Counted from the first letter of the stretch, positions 32,990 through 43,326 are shown. The stretch: DNA of 64,000 nt from Paenibacillus nanensis (GCF_003583765.1 NZ_QXQA01000011.1:151902-215901), one strand, 5' to 3'. Made by a program: numbers and translations. The notes: generated by a model from the letters alone, not told the origin.

Positions 32990-33865
32990 ATGAACATAAG
33001 GGCGAAAGCGAATATCGTCAGCTGGTCCTTTATATCCATCGCAGTCATTATGATTTGCGTATTTTATTTCTATCCGATGATCCAGGCGCTCATCATGTCG
33101 TTCCAATCCGGGATGGGAACGAACTTGTCGTTCGTCGGTTTGGATAACTATAAGAGACTGTTCACGGACACCACGTTTATCGCGGCTTTAAAAAACACAT
33201 TCATCTACCTGATCGTCCAAGTGCCGATCATGATTATTTTGGCGTTGTTTATTTCAGTGCTGCTCAACGACAAAAATTTGAAGCTGAAGGGCTTTTTCCG
33301 CACGGCGATTTTCCTGCCGGCCGTCACGTCGCTCGTCGCTTACTCCGTTATTTTCAAATATTTGTTCGGGCCGGACGGCCTCATTAACACGATGCTGCTT
33401 AAGCTTCATCTGATCAACGCTCCCATCGAATGGATCACCGATCCGTTCTGGGCTAAAATCACGATCATTATCGCCATTACATGGCGTTGGACGGGGTACA
33501 ACATGATTTTTTATTTGTCGGCCCTGCAAAATATAGACAGCTCGATTTACGAGGCCGCCCGCATCGACGGCGCATCGTCGTTCCGTCAATTCACGAGCAT
33601 TACGGTGCCGCTGCTGAAGCCGATCATTCTATTCACATCTATTACGTCGACGATCGGCACGCTCCAGCTGTTCGACGAGGTGATGAACATTACGAAGGGC
33701 GGTCCCGGCAATTCGACGATGACGCTGTCGCAATATATTTATAACCTCTCGTTCAAATATACGCCGGACTTCGGTTACGCCGCGACGGTGTCGTACGCCA
33801 TCGTTATTCTGATCGTCATCTTCTCGATTCTACAGTTCAAATTGGCAGGTGATAAGAATGGGTAA
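32990..33865 (+). CDS. Sugar ABC transporter permease, MalF-like
   Basis: Inner-membrane permease of 291 residues with six helices. The EAA loop that contacts the ATPase reads EAARIDGASSFRQFTSITVPLLKP. ATG behind GAAGGAGG. Its end overlaps the second permease gene. It partners the upstream binding protein. Confidence 0.94.
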   Translation: MNIRAKANIVSWSFISIAVIMICVFYFYPMIQALIMSFQSGMGTNLSFVGLDNYKRLFTDTTFIAALKNTFIYLIVQVPIMIILALFISVLLNDKNLKLKGFFRTAIFLPAVTSLVAYSVIFKYLFGPDGLINTMLLKLHLINAPIEWITDPFWAKITIIIAITWRWTGYNMIFYLSALQNIDSSIYEAARIDGASSFRQFTSITVPLLKPIILFTSITSTIGTLQLFDEVMNITKGGPGNSTMTLSQYIYNLSFKYTPDFGYAATVSYAIVILIVIFSILQFKLAGDKNG

Positions 33866-34682
33866 GCTGAAACGCGTCTTCATGTATTTGTTTTTAAGCA
33901 TCGCGGCCATTGTGTCGGTCTTCCCGTTCTTATGGATGATCGTCAGCTCGACGAACCGTTCGGTCGATGTTACGCAGGGCAAGCTGCTGCCGGGCCCTTA
34001 TCTGTTCGAAAATTTGAGCAAGGCGTTCGAAACGATCGACATTGTGCCGGCGCTGCTCAACTCCGCCCAAATATCGATTACGACGACGGTGTTGGCATTG
34101 CTGATCGCTTCGCTGGCCGGTTACGGCTTTGAAATTTTCCGCAGCAAAACGAAGGATACCGTATTCAGCATTTTGCTTATATCCATGATGATTCCGTTCG
34201 CCGCGCTGATGGTGCCGCTGTACCGGATGTTCGGCACCATCTCGCAGACGATGCCGATTATCGGGATCGACACGATATCTTCCGTTATTCTGCCGACGGT
34301 GACAACGGCGTTCCTGATCTTCTTCTTCCGCCAGAGCACGAAAATGTTTCCGAAGGATATGCTGGAGGCTGGCCGGATCGACGGGCTCAGCGAGCTGGGC
34401 GTGTTTTTCCGGATTTACGTGCCGACGATGAAGACGACGTACGCGGCTGCGGCCATCATTACGTTTATGTCCAGCTGGAACAACTACCTGTGGCCGCTTG
34501 TCGTGCTGCAGTCGCCGGTGAAGCGGACGATTCCGCTGCTCATCTCGAATCTTGGCTCCAGCTACTCGCCGGACTACGGCGTTATTATGACGGTTATTTT
34601 GATCGCGACCCTTCCGACGGCAATTGTCTTTTTCTTGATGCAGAAGCACTTTGTGGCAGGAATGACGGGTTCGGTGAAGTAA
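33858..34682 (+). CDS. Sugar ABC transporter permease, MalG-like
   Basis: Second permease, 274 residues, six helices. The EAA loop reads EAGRIDGLSELGVFFRIYVPTMKT. The ATG at 33858 lies inside the end of the first permease gene with AGGTGA five bases upstream, so translation is coupled; a GTG at 33849 is an alternative. Forms the channel with the MalF-like protein. Confidence 0.94.
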   Translation: MGKLKRVFMYLFLSIAAIVSVFPFLWMIVSSTNRSVDVTQGKLLPGPYLFENLSKAFETIDIVPALLNSAQISITTTVLALLIASLAGYGFEIFRSKTKDTVFSILLISMMIPFAALMVPLYRMFGTISQTMPIIGIDTISSVILPTVTTAFLIFFFRQSTKMFPKDMLEAGRIDGLSELGVFFRIYVPTMKTTYAAAAIITFMSSWNNYLWPLVVLQSPVKRTIPLLISNLGSSYSPDYGVIMTVILIATLPTAIVFFLMQKHFVAGMTGSVK

Positions 34683-34738
34683 GGAGAAAAAATTAAAGTT
34701 CAAAACAACCTCTTAAGGGGATAGGAGAGACCGACAAC

Positions 34739-37700
34739 ATGACGATAACGACAAAGCCCAGCCTGGATTGGCTGAGCGATCCAACCATATTTGCCGTCAA
34801 TCGGCTGCCTGCGCATTCGGACCACGCGTATTACGCGACGACGGAGGAGGCTGCGGCGCGCGCGCCGATGGCGATGCGTCACAGCTTGAACGGCACTTGG
34901 AAGTTCCAGTATGCGCCGAATCCGGCGTCGAGACCGGCAGCTTTTTTTGAAGCGGGCTTTAACTGCTCGGGCTGGGATGAGATCGAGGTGCCGGGGCATA
35001 TTCAGACGCAAGGGTACGGCCAAATGCAATATGTTAATACGATGTACCCGTGGGACGGGCATGAGGAGCTGCGCCCGCCGCAAGTTTCCGAAACCGATAA
35101 CGCGGTAGGCAGCTATATGAAGACATTCCATGTGCCCGGCCATATGCAGGGCAAACCGCTGTTTATTTCGTTTCAGGGCGTGGAGACGGCTTTCTACGTA
35201 TGGCTGAACGGTGAATTCGTAGGCTATGGCGAAGACAGCTTTACGCCGTCGGAATTCGAGCTTACGCCTTACGTGCGCGAGGGCGAGAACAAGCTGGCGG
35301 TCGAGGTGTACCAGCGCAGCACGGGCGCATGGCTGGAGGATCAGGATTTTTGGCGGTTCTCGGGCATCTTCCGCGATGTGCATCTCTATACCGTGCCTTC
35401 CATTCACGTATACGATTTGCACGTGAAGCCGGAGCTGGACGAGACGTTTAAGAAGGGCACGCTGACGGCGGCTCTTACATTCCGGGAAGCGCCGCCGGCC
35501 GGCGCTAAGGCGGTCGTCACGCTAGTTGATACCCAAGGCGGTACCACTGCGGCAGCGGAGCTGAAGCTGGACGGCTCCAAGCGTGCGGAACTGGCGCTAC
35601 AGATTCAGGAGCCCAAGCTATGGAGCGCCGAGGCCCCCAATTTGTATGAAGCGTTGATCGAAATCTATGACGCGGACGGCCGGTTGGTCGAAGCGATTCC
35701 GCAGCGGGTAGGCTTCCGGCGCTTCGAAATGAAGGATAAGCTCATGACGATTAACGGCGAGCGGATCGTGTTCAAAGGCGTGAACCGTCACGAATTCAAT
35801 CCGCGCAGAGGGCGCGCCATCACGAAGGAAGATATGCTCTGGGACATCCGGACGCTGAAGCAGAACAACCTGAATGCGGTTCGCACCTCGCATTACCCGA
35901 ACCAAAGCTATTGGTACGAGCTGTGCGATCTGTACGGCATATATTTGATCGACGAGATGAATCTCGAGACGCACGGCTCGTGGCAGAAGATGGGCGCCGT
36001 CGAGCCGTCCTGGAACATTCCGGGCAGCAAGCCGGAGTGGCAGGACATCGTAATGGACCGGGCGATTTCGCTGTACGAGCGGGATAAAAACCATCCGTCC
36101 GTCCTCATCTGGTCGCTCGGCAACGAATCGTATGTAGGCGACGTGCTGGTGAATGTCGCCAGGTATTTCCGCTCTGTGGACAATAGCCGCCTCGTCCATT
36201 ACGAAGGGGTATTCTACGATCGCGCTTATACGGAAGCAAGCGACATGGAAAGCCGCATGTACGCGAAGCCGCAGGATATTAGAGCGTATCTCGATAACGA
36301 TCCGCAGAAGCCGTACATCAGCTGCGAATATATGCACGCGATGGGAAATTCGCTCGGCGGCATGAAAAAATATACGGATCTCGAGCGGGAGTACCCGATG
36401 TATCAAGGCGGCTTCATCTGGGACTACATCGATCAGGCGGTAGTGAAGAAGGACCGGTACGGCAAAGAGTATTTGGCGTACGGCGGCGACTTCGGGGATA
36501 GGCCGACCGATTACGGCTTCTGCACGAACGGCATCGTCTACGCGGACCGCAGACTGTCGCCGAAGATGCAGGAGGTCAAGTTCCTGTATCAAAATGTGAA
36601 GCTGTATCCCGACCGGGAAGGGATTACAATACGCAACGAAAATCTGTTTGTGGACACATCGGCGTACGAGCTTATCTATACTTTAGCTTACGAGGGACGC
36701 GAGGTGGTTAGAGGGACAATCGAAGGCGCTGTCGTCGCGCCGAAGGCCGAGCAGCGGTTCCCGCTTGAGCTTCCGAGCGGTCTGGCTGCGGGCGAATACG
36801 CTCTGAGCGCTTCCCTCCGCTTGAAGGCGTCCACGCTGTGGGCGGAGGCCGGGCATGAGGCGGCCTTCGGCCAGCATATATTCCGGGTGTCCTCTGCGGA
36901 AGCGGGAATAGCGGGCGCATCCGCCGGCGATACGGGCGCCGGCGAACTGAAGGTCGTTCACGGCGACGTCAATATCGGAGTGAAGGGCCGCGATTTCAGC
37001 GCGATCTTTTCCAAGCAGGCGATGAGCCTGATATCGCTGCGCTACGGCGGCCGCGAGATGATCGCAGCGCCTCCGGCTCCGCAGTTCTGGCGCGCGACGA
37101 CAGACAACGACCGCGGCTATGCCCAAGGCTTTACCGCAGGAGCTTGGTTCGCGGCAAGCCTCGCCCGCAAAGGCGTTTTGGCGGAAGTAAGGGAGGAAGC
37201 GGACAGCGTGACGATCGCGTACCGCTATCAATTCTCGATCAGCGAAGAGGCTGAGACGGTAATCTCCTACACGGTGCGAGCCGACGGCAGCATCCGCGTG
37301 GCTTCGGCGTATAAAGGAGCGGCAGGGCTGCCGAATATGCCGCTGTTCGGCGTTTCCTTCAAGGTGCCTGCCGATTATGACCGGCTCGACTGGTACGCGA
37401 TGGGACCGGAGGAGAACTACGCGGACCGCGCGAACGGCGCGCGGCTCTGCTCGTTCAGCGGAACGGTCGCCGAGCAAGTATCGGGCTATGTGATGCCGCA
37501 GGAGTCAGGCAACCGGACCGGCGTTCGCAGAGTCAGCGTAACGGATGCGCTGAACCGGGGCATTCGCATCGTGGCCGACGGCGAGCCGGTCGAATGCAGC
37601 ATCTCGCCGTATACCGCCTTCGAGCTGGAGAGCGCGCAGCATGTCTATGAACTGCCGCCGGTTCATTACACCGTCGTAACCGTAGCGGGACGCCAGATGG

Positions 37701-37801
37701 GCGTAGGCGGCGATGACAGCTGGGGGGCGCCGGTGCATGAGGAGTTTACCATTCCTGGAGACCGCGACCTGTCCTTCTCCTTTGTCATTGAGCGAGTGTA
37801 A
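34739..37801 (+). CDS. lacZ: Beta-galactosidase, GH2 LacZ type
   Basis: Cytoplasmic glycosidase of 1020 residues, the normal LacZ length. The sugar-binding domain shows WDEIEVPGHIQTQGYG and GYGEDSFTPSEFELT. The barrel carries the acid/base in LIWSLGNES (Glu463) and the nucleophile in YISCEYMHAMGNS (Glu530). The C-terminal Bgal_small_N domain shows FWRATTDNDRG and WYAMGPEENYADR. As last gene of the locus it probably cleaves a beta-galactoside imported by the transporter. The inducer could be a plant galacto-oligosaccharide; this is inference. Confidence 0.95.
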   Translation: MTITTKPSLDWLSDPTIFAVNRLPAHSDHAYYATTEEAAARAPMAMRHSLNGTWKFQYAPNPASRPAAFFEAGFNCSGWDEIEVPGHIQTQGYGQMQYVNTMYPWDGHEELRPPQVSETDNAVGSYMKTFHVPGHMQGKPLFISFQGVETAFYVWLNGEFVGYGEDSFTPSEFELTPYVREGENKLAVEVYQRSTGAWLEDQDFWRFSGIFRDVHLYTVPSIHVYDLHVKPELDETFKKGTLTAALTFREAPPAGAKAVVTLVDTQGGTTAAAELKLDGSKRAELALQIQEPKLWSAEAPNLYEALIEIYDADGRLVEAIPQRVGFRRFEMKDKLMTINGERIVFKGVNRHEFNPRRGRAITKEDMLWDIRTLKQNNLNAVRTSHYPNQSYWYELCDLYGIYLIDEMNLETHGSWQKMGAVEPSWNIPGSKPEWQDIVMDRAISLYERDKNHPSVLIWSLGNESYVGDVLVNVARYFRSVDNSRLVHYEGVFYDRAYTEASDMESRMYAKPQDIRAYLDNDPQKPYISCEYMHAMGNSLGGMKKYTDLEREYPMYQGGFIWDYIDQAVVKKDRYGKEYLAYGGDFGDRPTDYGFCTNGIVYADRRLSPKMQEVKFLYQNVKLYPDREGITIRNENLFVDTSAYELIYTLAYEGREVVRGTIEGAVVAPKAEQRFPLELPSGLAAGEYALSASLRLKASTLWAEAGHEAAFGQHIFRVSSAEAGIAGASAGDTGAGELKVVHGDVNIGVKGRDFSAIFSKQAMSLISLRYGGREMIAAPPAPQFWRATTDNDRGYAQGFTAGAWFAASLARKGVLAEVREEADSVTIAYRYQFSISEEAETVISYTVRADGSIRVASAYKGAAGLPNMPLFGVSFKVPADYDRLDWYAMGPEENYADRANGARLCSFSGTVAEQVSGYVMPQESGNRTGVRRVSVTDALNRGIRIVADGEPVECSISPYTAFELESAQHVYELPPVHYTVVTVAGRQMGVGGDDSWGAPVHEEFTIPGDRDLSFSFVIERV

Positions 37802-37828
37802 CGTCATATCTTTCTGCAGGGTAATAAG

Positions 37829-37862
37829 AAGAGGAGCTCTCGGGATGAGAGCTCCTCTTTAG
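37829..37862. terminator. Bidirectional terminator
   Basis: AGAGGAGCTCTC and GAGAGCTCCTCT form a perfect stem with loop GGGAT, flanked by A- and T-rich bases. It lies between convergent lacZ and the 37890 gene. Confidence 0.85.
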
Positions 37863-37889
37863 GTTTGCCGCTTAGCGAAATCGAATGGA

Positions 37890-38804
37890 TTACTTCAGCT
37901 TAAAGAAAATTTTCGTATCCTCGTAATCCAGCGTCGTGTCCTGGCGGGAGAGGACCAAATAGTTTTCTTGGCCTTTGATGACAGGCAGCAGCCACTCGCC
38001 GGATACTTCGAAGGAAGCGCCTTTAGTCGACGGCGTTACTTTCGGGAAGTCTGGCAGCACCGCATCGATTTTTTCGTCCATCGATCCTGCAAAGCCGCTG
38101 TCCCAGCCGCCGATCACGTAGTAATCGTTCAAGGCTTGGGCTCCCCAGATTTGAGGCGTGAAGTTAGCCAGGTAGGCATAGCCTGTGCCCTCGGAGCCGG
38201 CTTTCATCGTTACGTTTTTCACCTTCAAATCGACCAAAACCCTTACATATTCCACATCCGGATCCAGATCGGTCGTATCGATGCGATAGTCCTCATAATC
38301 GCTGACAGGGATCGGCGTCACTTTTTTGAGCGTAACCGTGTAGTCGGCCGAGCTTGTATCGTATTCGCCAGGCTTATAATTTACAAGGTCGGTGTACGTA
38401 AAGGCTGTTCCGAATTTAACCGGATCGGCAAAGGTGCCTTTGTTGCCCGATGTGCTTGCAGGCGGCGTGCTTGGCTTGCTGTTATCGATGACTGGAGGCG
38501 TCTGGCCTTCCGGGGTAATAACAACGACTTGACGGTTCGCGTCCCACTGCACATCCGCGCCAAGCGCGTCGGCTACGATCCGCGCAGGGACGTAAGTTCT
38601 TCCTTCGTACTTGATTGGATACAGCGTGCTTCCGTCAAGCTCCAGATCGACTTCCTTGCCGCCTACCTCAATGCTGATCGCGTAGTCCTGCAAAGCGGTT
38701 ATTTTTTTCTGGGTCGTCGCGGAATACGCGATGGATCCCACGCTAAGGGCCAGGGATACAACGGTTGTTGCAATCAACGTTTTTTTGGTCAGTAACTTCT
38801 TCAT
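37890..38804 (-). CDS. Exported protein with CuAO-N-like domain
   Basis: Secreted protein of 304 residues. Signal peptide MKKLLTKKTLIATTVVSLALS with cleavage after YSA. A CuAO-N-like stalk (about 45-110: ISIEVGGKEVDLELDG, YVPARIVADALGADVQWDANRQVVVI), a Pro/Ser linker and a C-terminal beta domain resembling DUF4352-like folds (KFGTAFTYTDLVNYKPGEY, VLVDLKVKNVTM). Function unknown, likely wall-associated. It is one of three proteins with this stalk in the window. Confidence 0.8.
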   Translation of the reverse strand: MKKLLTKKTLIATTVVSLALSVGSIAYSATTQKKITALQDYAISIEVGGKEVDLELDGSTLYPIKYEGRTYVPARIVADALGADVQWDANRQVVVITPEGQTPPVIDNSKPSTPPASTSGNKGTFADPVKFGTAFTYTDLVNYKPGEYDTSSADYTVTLKKVTPIPVSDYEDYRIDTTDLDPDVEYVRVLVDLKVKNVTMKAGSEGTGYAYLANFTPQIWGAQALNDYYVIGGWDSGFAGSMDEKIDAVLPDFPKVTPSTKGASFEVSGEWLLPVIKGQENYLVLSRQDTTLDYEDTKIFFKLK

Positions 38805-38961
38805 GCTTTAATCTCCTTCGCACTGTTTTCCATCTATTAACTCTATTAGGACAAGCATAGTGGCAATTATAGCTGAGAGATTTATCCATTATCAATCCGA
38901 TCGGGAAAGGAATGGCGAAAAAAGGAAGTAAGAACTACCGAAGTCTGGAAGTTTCTTATCC

Positions 38962-38976
38962 AATAAGGACAAAAGT
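38962..38976 (+). repeat. Dispersed AATAAGGACAAAAGT copy
   Basis: The 15-base sequence is identical to that at 17318-17332, about 21 kb away, and lies between two minus-strand genes. It suggests a dispersed intergenic repeat family. Confidence 0.7.
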
Positions 38977-39042
38977 AGGGGGTTAATGGTCGGATTTCGA
39001 CAAAAAACTCCCGGCCGCTTGCCGAGAGCTTTGTCTGAAGCT

Positions 39043-39687
39043 TTAGAACTGACCGCTTTCCAGCATCCGTTCGCGGGCGTAGGCCAGCGCGTTTTTAACG
39101 ATGCGCCGCGCCTCGTCCGCTTTTCCGTCCTTCAGCGCCTCGTAAATAGACCGGTTCAGCGCATTGGCGGAGTAATGCTTGATATACGGGGTATTTAAAT
39201 AGTTGATGTAAGCCGCCATCGAAATTTTATCGACATACGTGTCCATAACCGCCAGCATCGCCTGATTGTGGATAGAGGAAACAACCGCTTTTATAAACAA
39301 CATGGAATGCTTCATGTAGCTCAAATAATCGTCGGCTTGCTCCGCTTGCAGCTGCTTCTCGAGCAGCTCCGCCAGCCGCTCCAGGTTCAGCCTTACTCCG
39401 CGCTCGCCGATGACATCGAGCGTGTACACCAGCATCGCCATCGTCGCCTCATACATATCGAGCATTTCTTTTCCGTTGATTTCTTTAATCAGCACGCCGC
39501 GGTTTTTCAGCGAGACGACAAACCCCTCCGATTCTAAGTGCGTAATCGCGTTGCGCACAGGGGTACGGCTCATCTTCAATTCTTCCGCCAGCTCGTTCTC
39601 CGACAGCAGCGTTCCGGGCGTTAGCCGCCCGCCGATAATTCGTTCCTTTAATATGCTGTAGGCAATCTCAGACTGTGAGGCCATCAT
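39043..39687 (-). CDS. GntR-family regulator, FCD (FadR) subgroup
   Basis: Transcription regulator of 214 residues. The winged helix is at residues 5-75 (LTPGTLLSENELAEELKMSRTPVRNAITHLESEG), followed by an all-helical FCD effector domain. Diverges from the phosphonate-type transporter operon with about 195 bases between starts, so it probably controls that operon and itself in response to the transported compound. ATG at 39687 or 39684, both behind AAAGGA. Confidence 0.9.
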   Translation of the reverse strand: MMASQSEIAYSILKERIIGGRLTPGTLLSENELAEELKMSRTPVRNAITHLESEGFVVSLKNRGVLIKEINGKEMLDMYEATMAMLVYTLDVIGERGVRLNLERLAELLEKQLQAEQADDYLSYMKHSMLFIKAVVSSIHNQAMLAVMDTYVDKISMAAYINYLNTPYIKHYSANALNRSIYEALKDGKADEARRIVKNALAYARERMLESGQF

Positions 39688-39881
39688 CCAATTCCTTTCA
39701 TGCTAGAGGAAACCCTCTTACGTTTTCCGCAATTAACCTTATCTTAACAGTCGGACTTTTGGCCGCGCAAGGGTTTTCGCCCCTTCACAAACTCTCAATA
39801 CGGAGCAAATACTCCATTGACATTAAGCTTGTATTCTAGTTGCGTACCAGTTGAAAATACGAACCTTTAGGAGGCTTTACG

Positions 39882-40823
39882 GTGCTGAAAATGCGGAATG
39901 CAAACGGTTGGAAAATGATGTTGATCATGATAGCGGCGGCGATGCTTGTGCTTGCAGGCTGCGGCCAGAGTGCAAACGAGACTGCTGCTGGCGGCGAGTC
40001 CTCAGGAGAATGGCCGAAGGTGCTGCGAATCGGCAGCCTGCCGATGGAGGACGGCGAATTGAGCCGGGGAGCGGATCAGTTCGCGAAGGACTTGGGCGAA
40101 TATTTGGGCATAGAGGTCGAGACGTTCCAGGGCGAGGACTACAACATGATGATCGAGGCGATGCGTTCCAAAAAAATCGACCTGACGACATACGGCCCAT
40201 TCGGCTATATCATTGCGGCCGAGCGCAGCAACGCGAAGCTGCTGGCCGCAATGAACAATGGTCCCGGCACGGAAGGAACGAGCGTCATCATCGTGCCGAA
40301 GGACTCCCCGGTCCAGAAGGTGGAGGAACTGAAGGGCAAAAACTTCCTGTTCGCCGATCCGGCGTCCACAACGGGCCATTTGTACCCGCGCGCGACATTA
40401 ATGAAGCAGCTTAACCTTGCCAATGACGAAATTCCGGAGTTTTTTGGCAATGTGTCCTTCTCCGGCGGACATGACAAATCGCTTCTAGCGATTGCGAACG
40501 GTGACGCCGATGGCGCCGCCACTTGCAGCCAGTGCATTGAGATGATTGGCGGAGCGGGACTGATCAACCCGGAGGATGTTCGCGTGATCGCGGAGTCCGA
40601 TCCCATTCCGGGTGGCGGAGCATTGGCATACCGAGGCGATCTGCCGCAGGATCTGGTGGACAAAATGCGGGAATTCGCGCTTAGCTACGCGGACAAAAAC
40701 CCGGCTTATTTCGAAGGACTGGGCGCTAAGGGCTTCTTCCCGGCCGAGGACTCCGATTTCGACGGGGTGCGCGAGGTAGCGGAAATGCTGGAGATGTCGC
40801 CGGAAGAGATGCTGGCTAACTAA
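39882..40823 (+). CDS. phnD: Phosphonate-type ABC binding lipoprotein
   Basis: Substrate-binding protein of the PhnD/PtxB family, 313 residues. The GTG start stands 7 bases behind AGGAGG. Lipobox LVLAGC with Cys27. Typical sequence is SKKIDLTTYGPFGYIIAAERSNAKLLA, ADPASTTGHLYPRATLM and SGGHDKSLLAIANGDADGAATC. Family members bind phosphonates, phosphite or hypophosphite. Substrate not determined by sequence. First gene of a five-gene operon. Confidence 0.9.
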   Translation: MLKMRNANGWKMMLIMIAAAMLVLAGCGQSANETAAGGESSGEWPKVLRIGSLPMEDGELSRGADQFAKDLGEYLGIEVETFQGEDYNMMIEAMRSKKIDLTTYGPFGYIIAAERSNAKLLAAMNNGPGTEGTSVIIVPKDSPVQKVEELKGKNFLFADPASTTGHLYPRATLMKQLNLANDEIPEFFGNVSFSGGHDKSLLAIANGDADGAATCSQCIEMIGGAGLINPEDVRVIAESDPIPGGGALAYRGDLPQDLVDKMREFALSYADKNPAYFEGLGAKGFFPAEDSDFDGVREVAEMLEMSPEEMLAN

Positions 40824-40852
40824 TAGAGGGAAAGGCAGGAGGACGAGAGAAC

Positions 40853-41656
40853 ATGGCGCTGATGAAGGTTGAAGGATTGAGAAAGGTGTATGCGGACGGA
40901 ACGGTAGGATTGGAAGGAATCGATTTTACAGTGGAGGCCGGAGAGTTTATCGCGGTGATCGGACCGAGCGGAGCGGGCAAGAGCACGCTTCTCCGGTGCT
41001 TGAACCGGATGGTGGAGCCGACGGAAGGCAGCATCGCCTTCCAGGGCGATGAGACAATCGGGGCCAAAGGCCGCAAGCTAAGACGCATCCGCCGGGAAAT
41101 GAGCATGATCTTCCAAGGCTTCAACCTGGTTGAAAGGGTATCCGTGCTTACGAACGTTCTCCACGGAAGGCTAGGCTATATGAGCAGCTGGAAGGGCGCG
41201 CTTGGATTATTCGCCAAGTCGGATATCGCGGAAGCGAGGAGACTGCTTGCGCGCGTAGGCTTGCAGGAGCAGACGCATAAGCGGGCGGATGAGCTGAGCG
41301 GCGGGCAGCAGCAGCGCGTCGGCATCGCCCGGGCGCTGGCTCAGCAGCCGAAGCTGATTCTCGCCGACGAGCCGATCGCAAGTCTGGATCCCGCAGCGTC
41401 AGAGACGGTCATGAGCAGCCTGCACCGTTTCTGCTCTGAGGATGGCATCGCCTGCTTATGCAATCTCCATCAAGTCGATATGGCGAAAAAGTACGCTTCG
41501 CGAATTATCGGCATTCATAAGGGGCGGAAGGTGTTCGACGGGACGCCGGAAGAGTTAACGGATGAAATGATTCACCTCATTTATAATAAAGCGCCTCAGG
41601 AAAGCGTCCGCCCGAATGACGAGCCGGCCGACACGGCGCGGAAGGAGACGGCGTAA
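40853..41656 (+). CDS. phnC: Phosphonate-type ABC ATPase
   Basis: ATP-binding subunit, 267 residues. Walker A GPSGAGKSTLLRCLNRM, signature LSGGQQQRVGIARAL, Walker B LILADEPIASLDP, followed by the H-loop CNLHQVDMAKKYA. ATG with GGAGGACGAG upstream. The acidic/polar C-terminus is slightly long. Two bases separate it from the first permease. Confidence 0.95.
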   Translation: MALMKVEGLRKVYADGTVGLEGIDFTVEAGEFIAVIGPSGAGKSTLLRCLNRMVEPTEGSIAFQGDETIGAKGRKLRRIRREMSMIFQGFNLVERVSVLTNVLHGRLGYMSSWKGALGLFAKSDIAEARRLLARVGLQEQTHKRADELSGGQQQRVGIARALAQQPKLILADEPIASLDPAASETVMSSLHRFCSEDGIACLCNLHQVDMAKKYASRIIGIHKGRKVFDGTPEELTDEMIHLIYNKAPQESVRPNDEPADTARKETA

Positions 41657-41658
41657 CG

Positions 41659-42450
41659 ATGAGCGAGCAGCAGCTTCAGCGCATTCGGAAATGGAAACGG
41701 AATCAGCTCTTGCTGTTTCTCATTCTGCTCGCGGGTCTCTCCATCTGGTCGGCCTTCGGCACCGGCTTTAGTCTGCCGGCTCTTTGGGGAGGCTTCGGCG
41801 ACGGCGCGCAGTTTGTATTCGTCGATCTTATGCCGCCTGATTTCTCCGGCCTTGCGGATCTGATCGGACCGGCGCTTGATACGATCTACATGAGCTTTGC
41901 GGCGATGTTCGTCGGTTCATTGATTGCGGGGGCGCTGTCGATTTTCGCGGCGGCGACGACCTCCCCGCATCCCGCTTTGCAGATTGGTCTTCGCGCCTTC
42001 TCGGCGATGTTCCGGAACATTCCGGTTATCATTTGGACGATTCTGCTCGTAGCTTCCTTCGGCCTTGGCAATCTGGTCGGCACGTTGTCTCTGCTCATCG
42101 TATCTATCGGAATGCTGGTGCGGTGCTTTGCGGAATCGTTGGAGGAGATCGATATGGGTCAAGTCGAAGCGCTTCGCGCGGCCGGGGCGAGCTATTGGCA
42201 AGTGATCGGGCAAGCGGTGCTTCCGCAATTCCTGCCTAGCTTTATCGGCTGGTCTCTCTATAACCTAGAGATCAACGTCAGAGCGTCCACGATCGTCGGG
42301 ATGGTCGGGGGAGGGGGACTCGGCTTCGCCATTCAATCCGGCATTAAACTTTTTCAATACAAAGACGTTAGTATGGCGGTTATTTTGGTGTTGGTCATCG
42401 TGCTGGCGACAGAATTTCTGACGAACCGCATCAGGGGGAGGATTATCTAA
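41659..42450 (+). CDS. phnE: Phosphonate-type ABC permease 1
   Basis: Membrane permease of 263 residues, about six helices. The coupling loop reads EALRAAGASYWQVIGQAVLPQFLPSFIG and the end AIQSGIKLFQYKDVSMAVILVLVIV. Its stop overlaps the start of permease 2 (TAATG). Confidence 0.93.
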   Translation: MSEQQLQRIRKWKRNQLLLFLILLAGLSIWSAFGTGFSLPALWGGFGDGAQFVFVDLMPPDFSGLADLIGPALDTIYMSFAAMFVGSLIAGALSIFAAATTSPHPALQIGLRAFSAMFRNIPVIIWTILLVASFGLGNLVGTLSLLIVSIGMLVRCFAESLEEIDMGQVEALRAAGASYWQVIGQAVLPQFLPSFIGWSLYNLEINVRASTIVGMVGGGGLGFAIQSGIKLFQYKDVSMAVILVLVIVLATEFLTNRIRGRII

Positions 42451-43286
42451 TGGCAGAAAATAGGACGAACACGCTAATCAACCGGCAGCCGGAAGAGAGG
42501 CCTCCTGCTGTGAAGTCCGCCGGCAGCTATCGCAGCCTTCGGTGGTATGGGTTGTTCGCTGTCGCTTTCTTTATCTTCAGCTTGATTCAGCTGAATTTAG
42601 ACTACTCCCGGCTGCTGTCCGGCGTATCCAAATTCGCGAAAACGGTCAGCTTGATGTTTCCGCCGGATGCCTCCCAGTGGCAGCACGTGTTAGGCGCGGC
42701 GGTCGAATCCATCCAAGTCGCCATCCTCGGAACCGTGCTGTCGATCATCGTCTCCTTCTTTTTCGCTTTTCTGGCGGCGGCTAACACGACGCCGCATCAA
42801 TCGGTCGCCTGGCTGGTGCGCAGCGCGGCGTCCCTGCTGCGGGCCATTCCGACGCTGATCTGGGCGCTCATCTTCATCGTGGCTGTCGGCATGGGACCGC
42901 TTCCCGGCGTGCTCGCCATTACGGTCGGCGCGACAGGCAGCCTCGTTAAGGTGTTCGCCCAATCGCTTGAAGAAGTCGATGACGGCGTCATCGAAGCGCT
43001 TCGTTCGACGGGAGCAAGCTGGCTCCAAATTATTATACAGGGCGTTCTGCCTTGCGCCTTATCTGCGCTTCTCGCATGGTGCGTGATGCGGTTCGAGGGC
43101 GATTTGGCCGAATCGACGATTCTTGGCGCCGTAGGGGCGGGAGGCATCGGCTTTGAGCTGTCCCACGCCATGCGCAGCTATCGGTTCGACCAGGCGCTGT
43201 TTGTCGGCTTTGTTATTTTTATTATGGTGTTCAGCGTGGAGATTGTATCCAACCGTCTGAAGCGCCGCATGCGGAAGCGCGCTTAA
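42450..43286 (+). CDS. phnE: Phosphonate-type ABC permease 2
   Basis: Second PhnE-like permease, 278 residues, six helices after a polar start of 30 residues. Coupling loop EALRSTGASWLQIIIQGVLPCALSALLAW. Two adjacent, different permeases imply a heterodimeric channel, common in Gram-positive Phn/Ptx systems. GGGGGAGG precedes its start. Confidence 0.93.
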   Translation: MAENRTNTLINRQPEERPPAVKSAGSYRSLRWYGLFAVAFFIFSLIQLNLDYSRLLSGVSKFAKTVSLMFPPDASQWQHVLGAAVESIQVAILGTVLSIIVSFFFAFLAAANTTPHQSVAWLVRSAASLLRAIPTLIWALIFIVAVGMGPLPGVLAITVGATGSLVKVFAQSLEEVDDGVIEALRSTGASWLQIIIQGVLPCALSALLAWCVMRFEGDLAESTILGAVGAGGIGFELSHAMRSYRFDQALFVGFVIFIMVFSVEIVSNRLKRRMRKRA

Positions 43287-43326
43287 AGCGGCTAACCGAC
43301 ATTATTCAACTGAAGGAGTGACGATT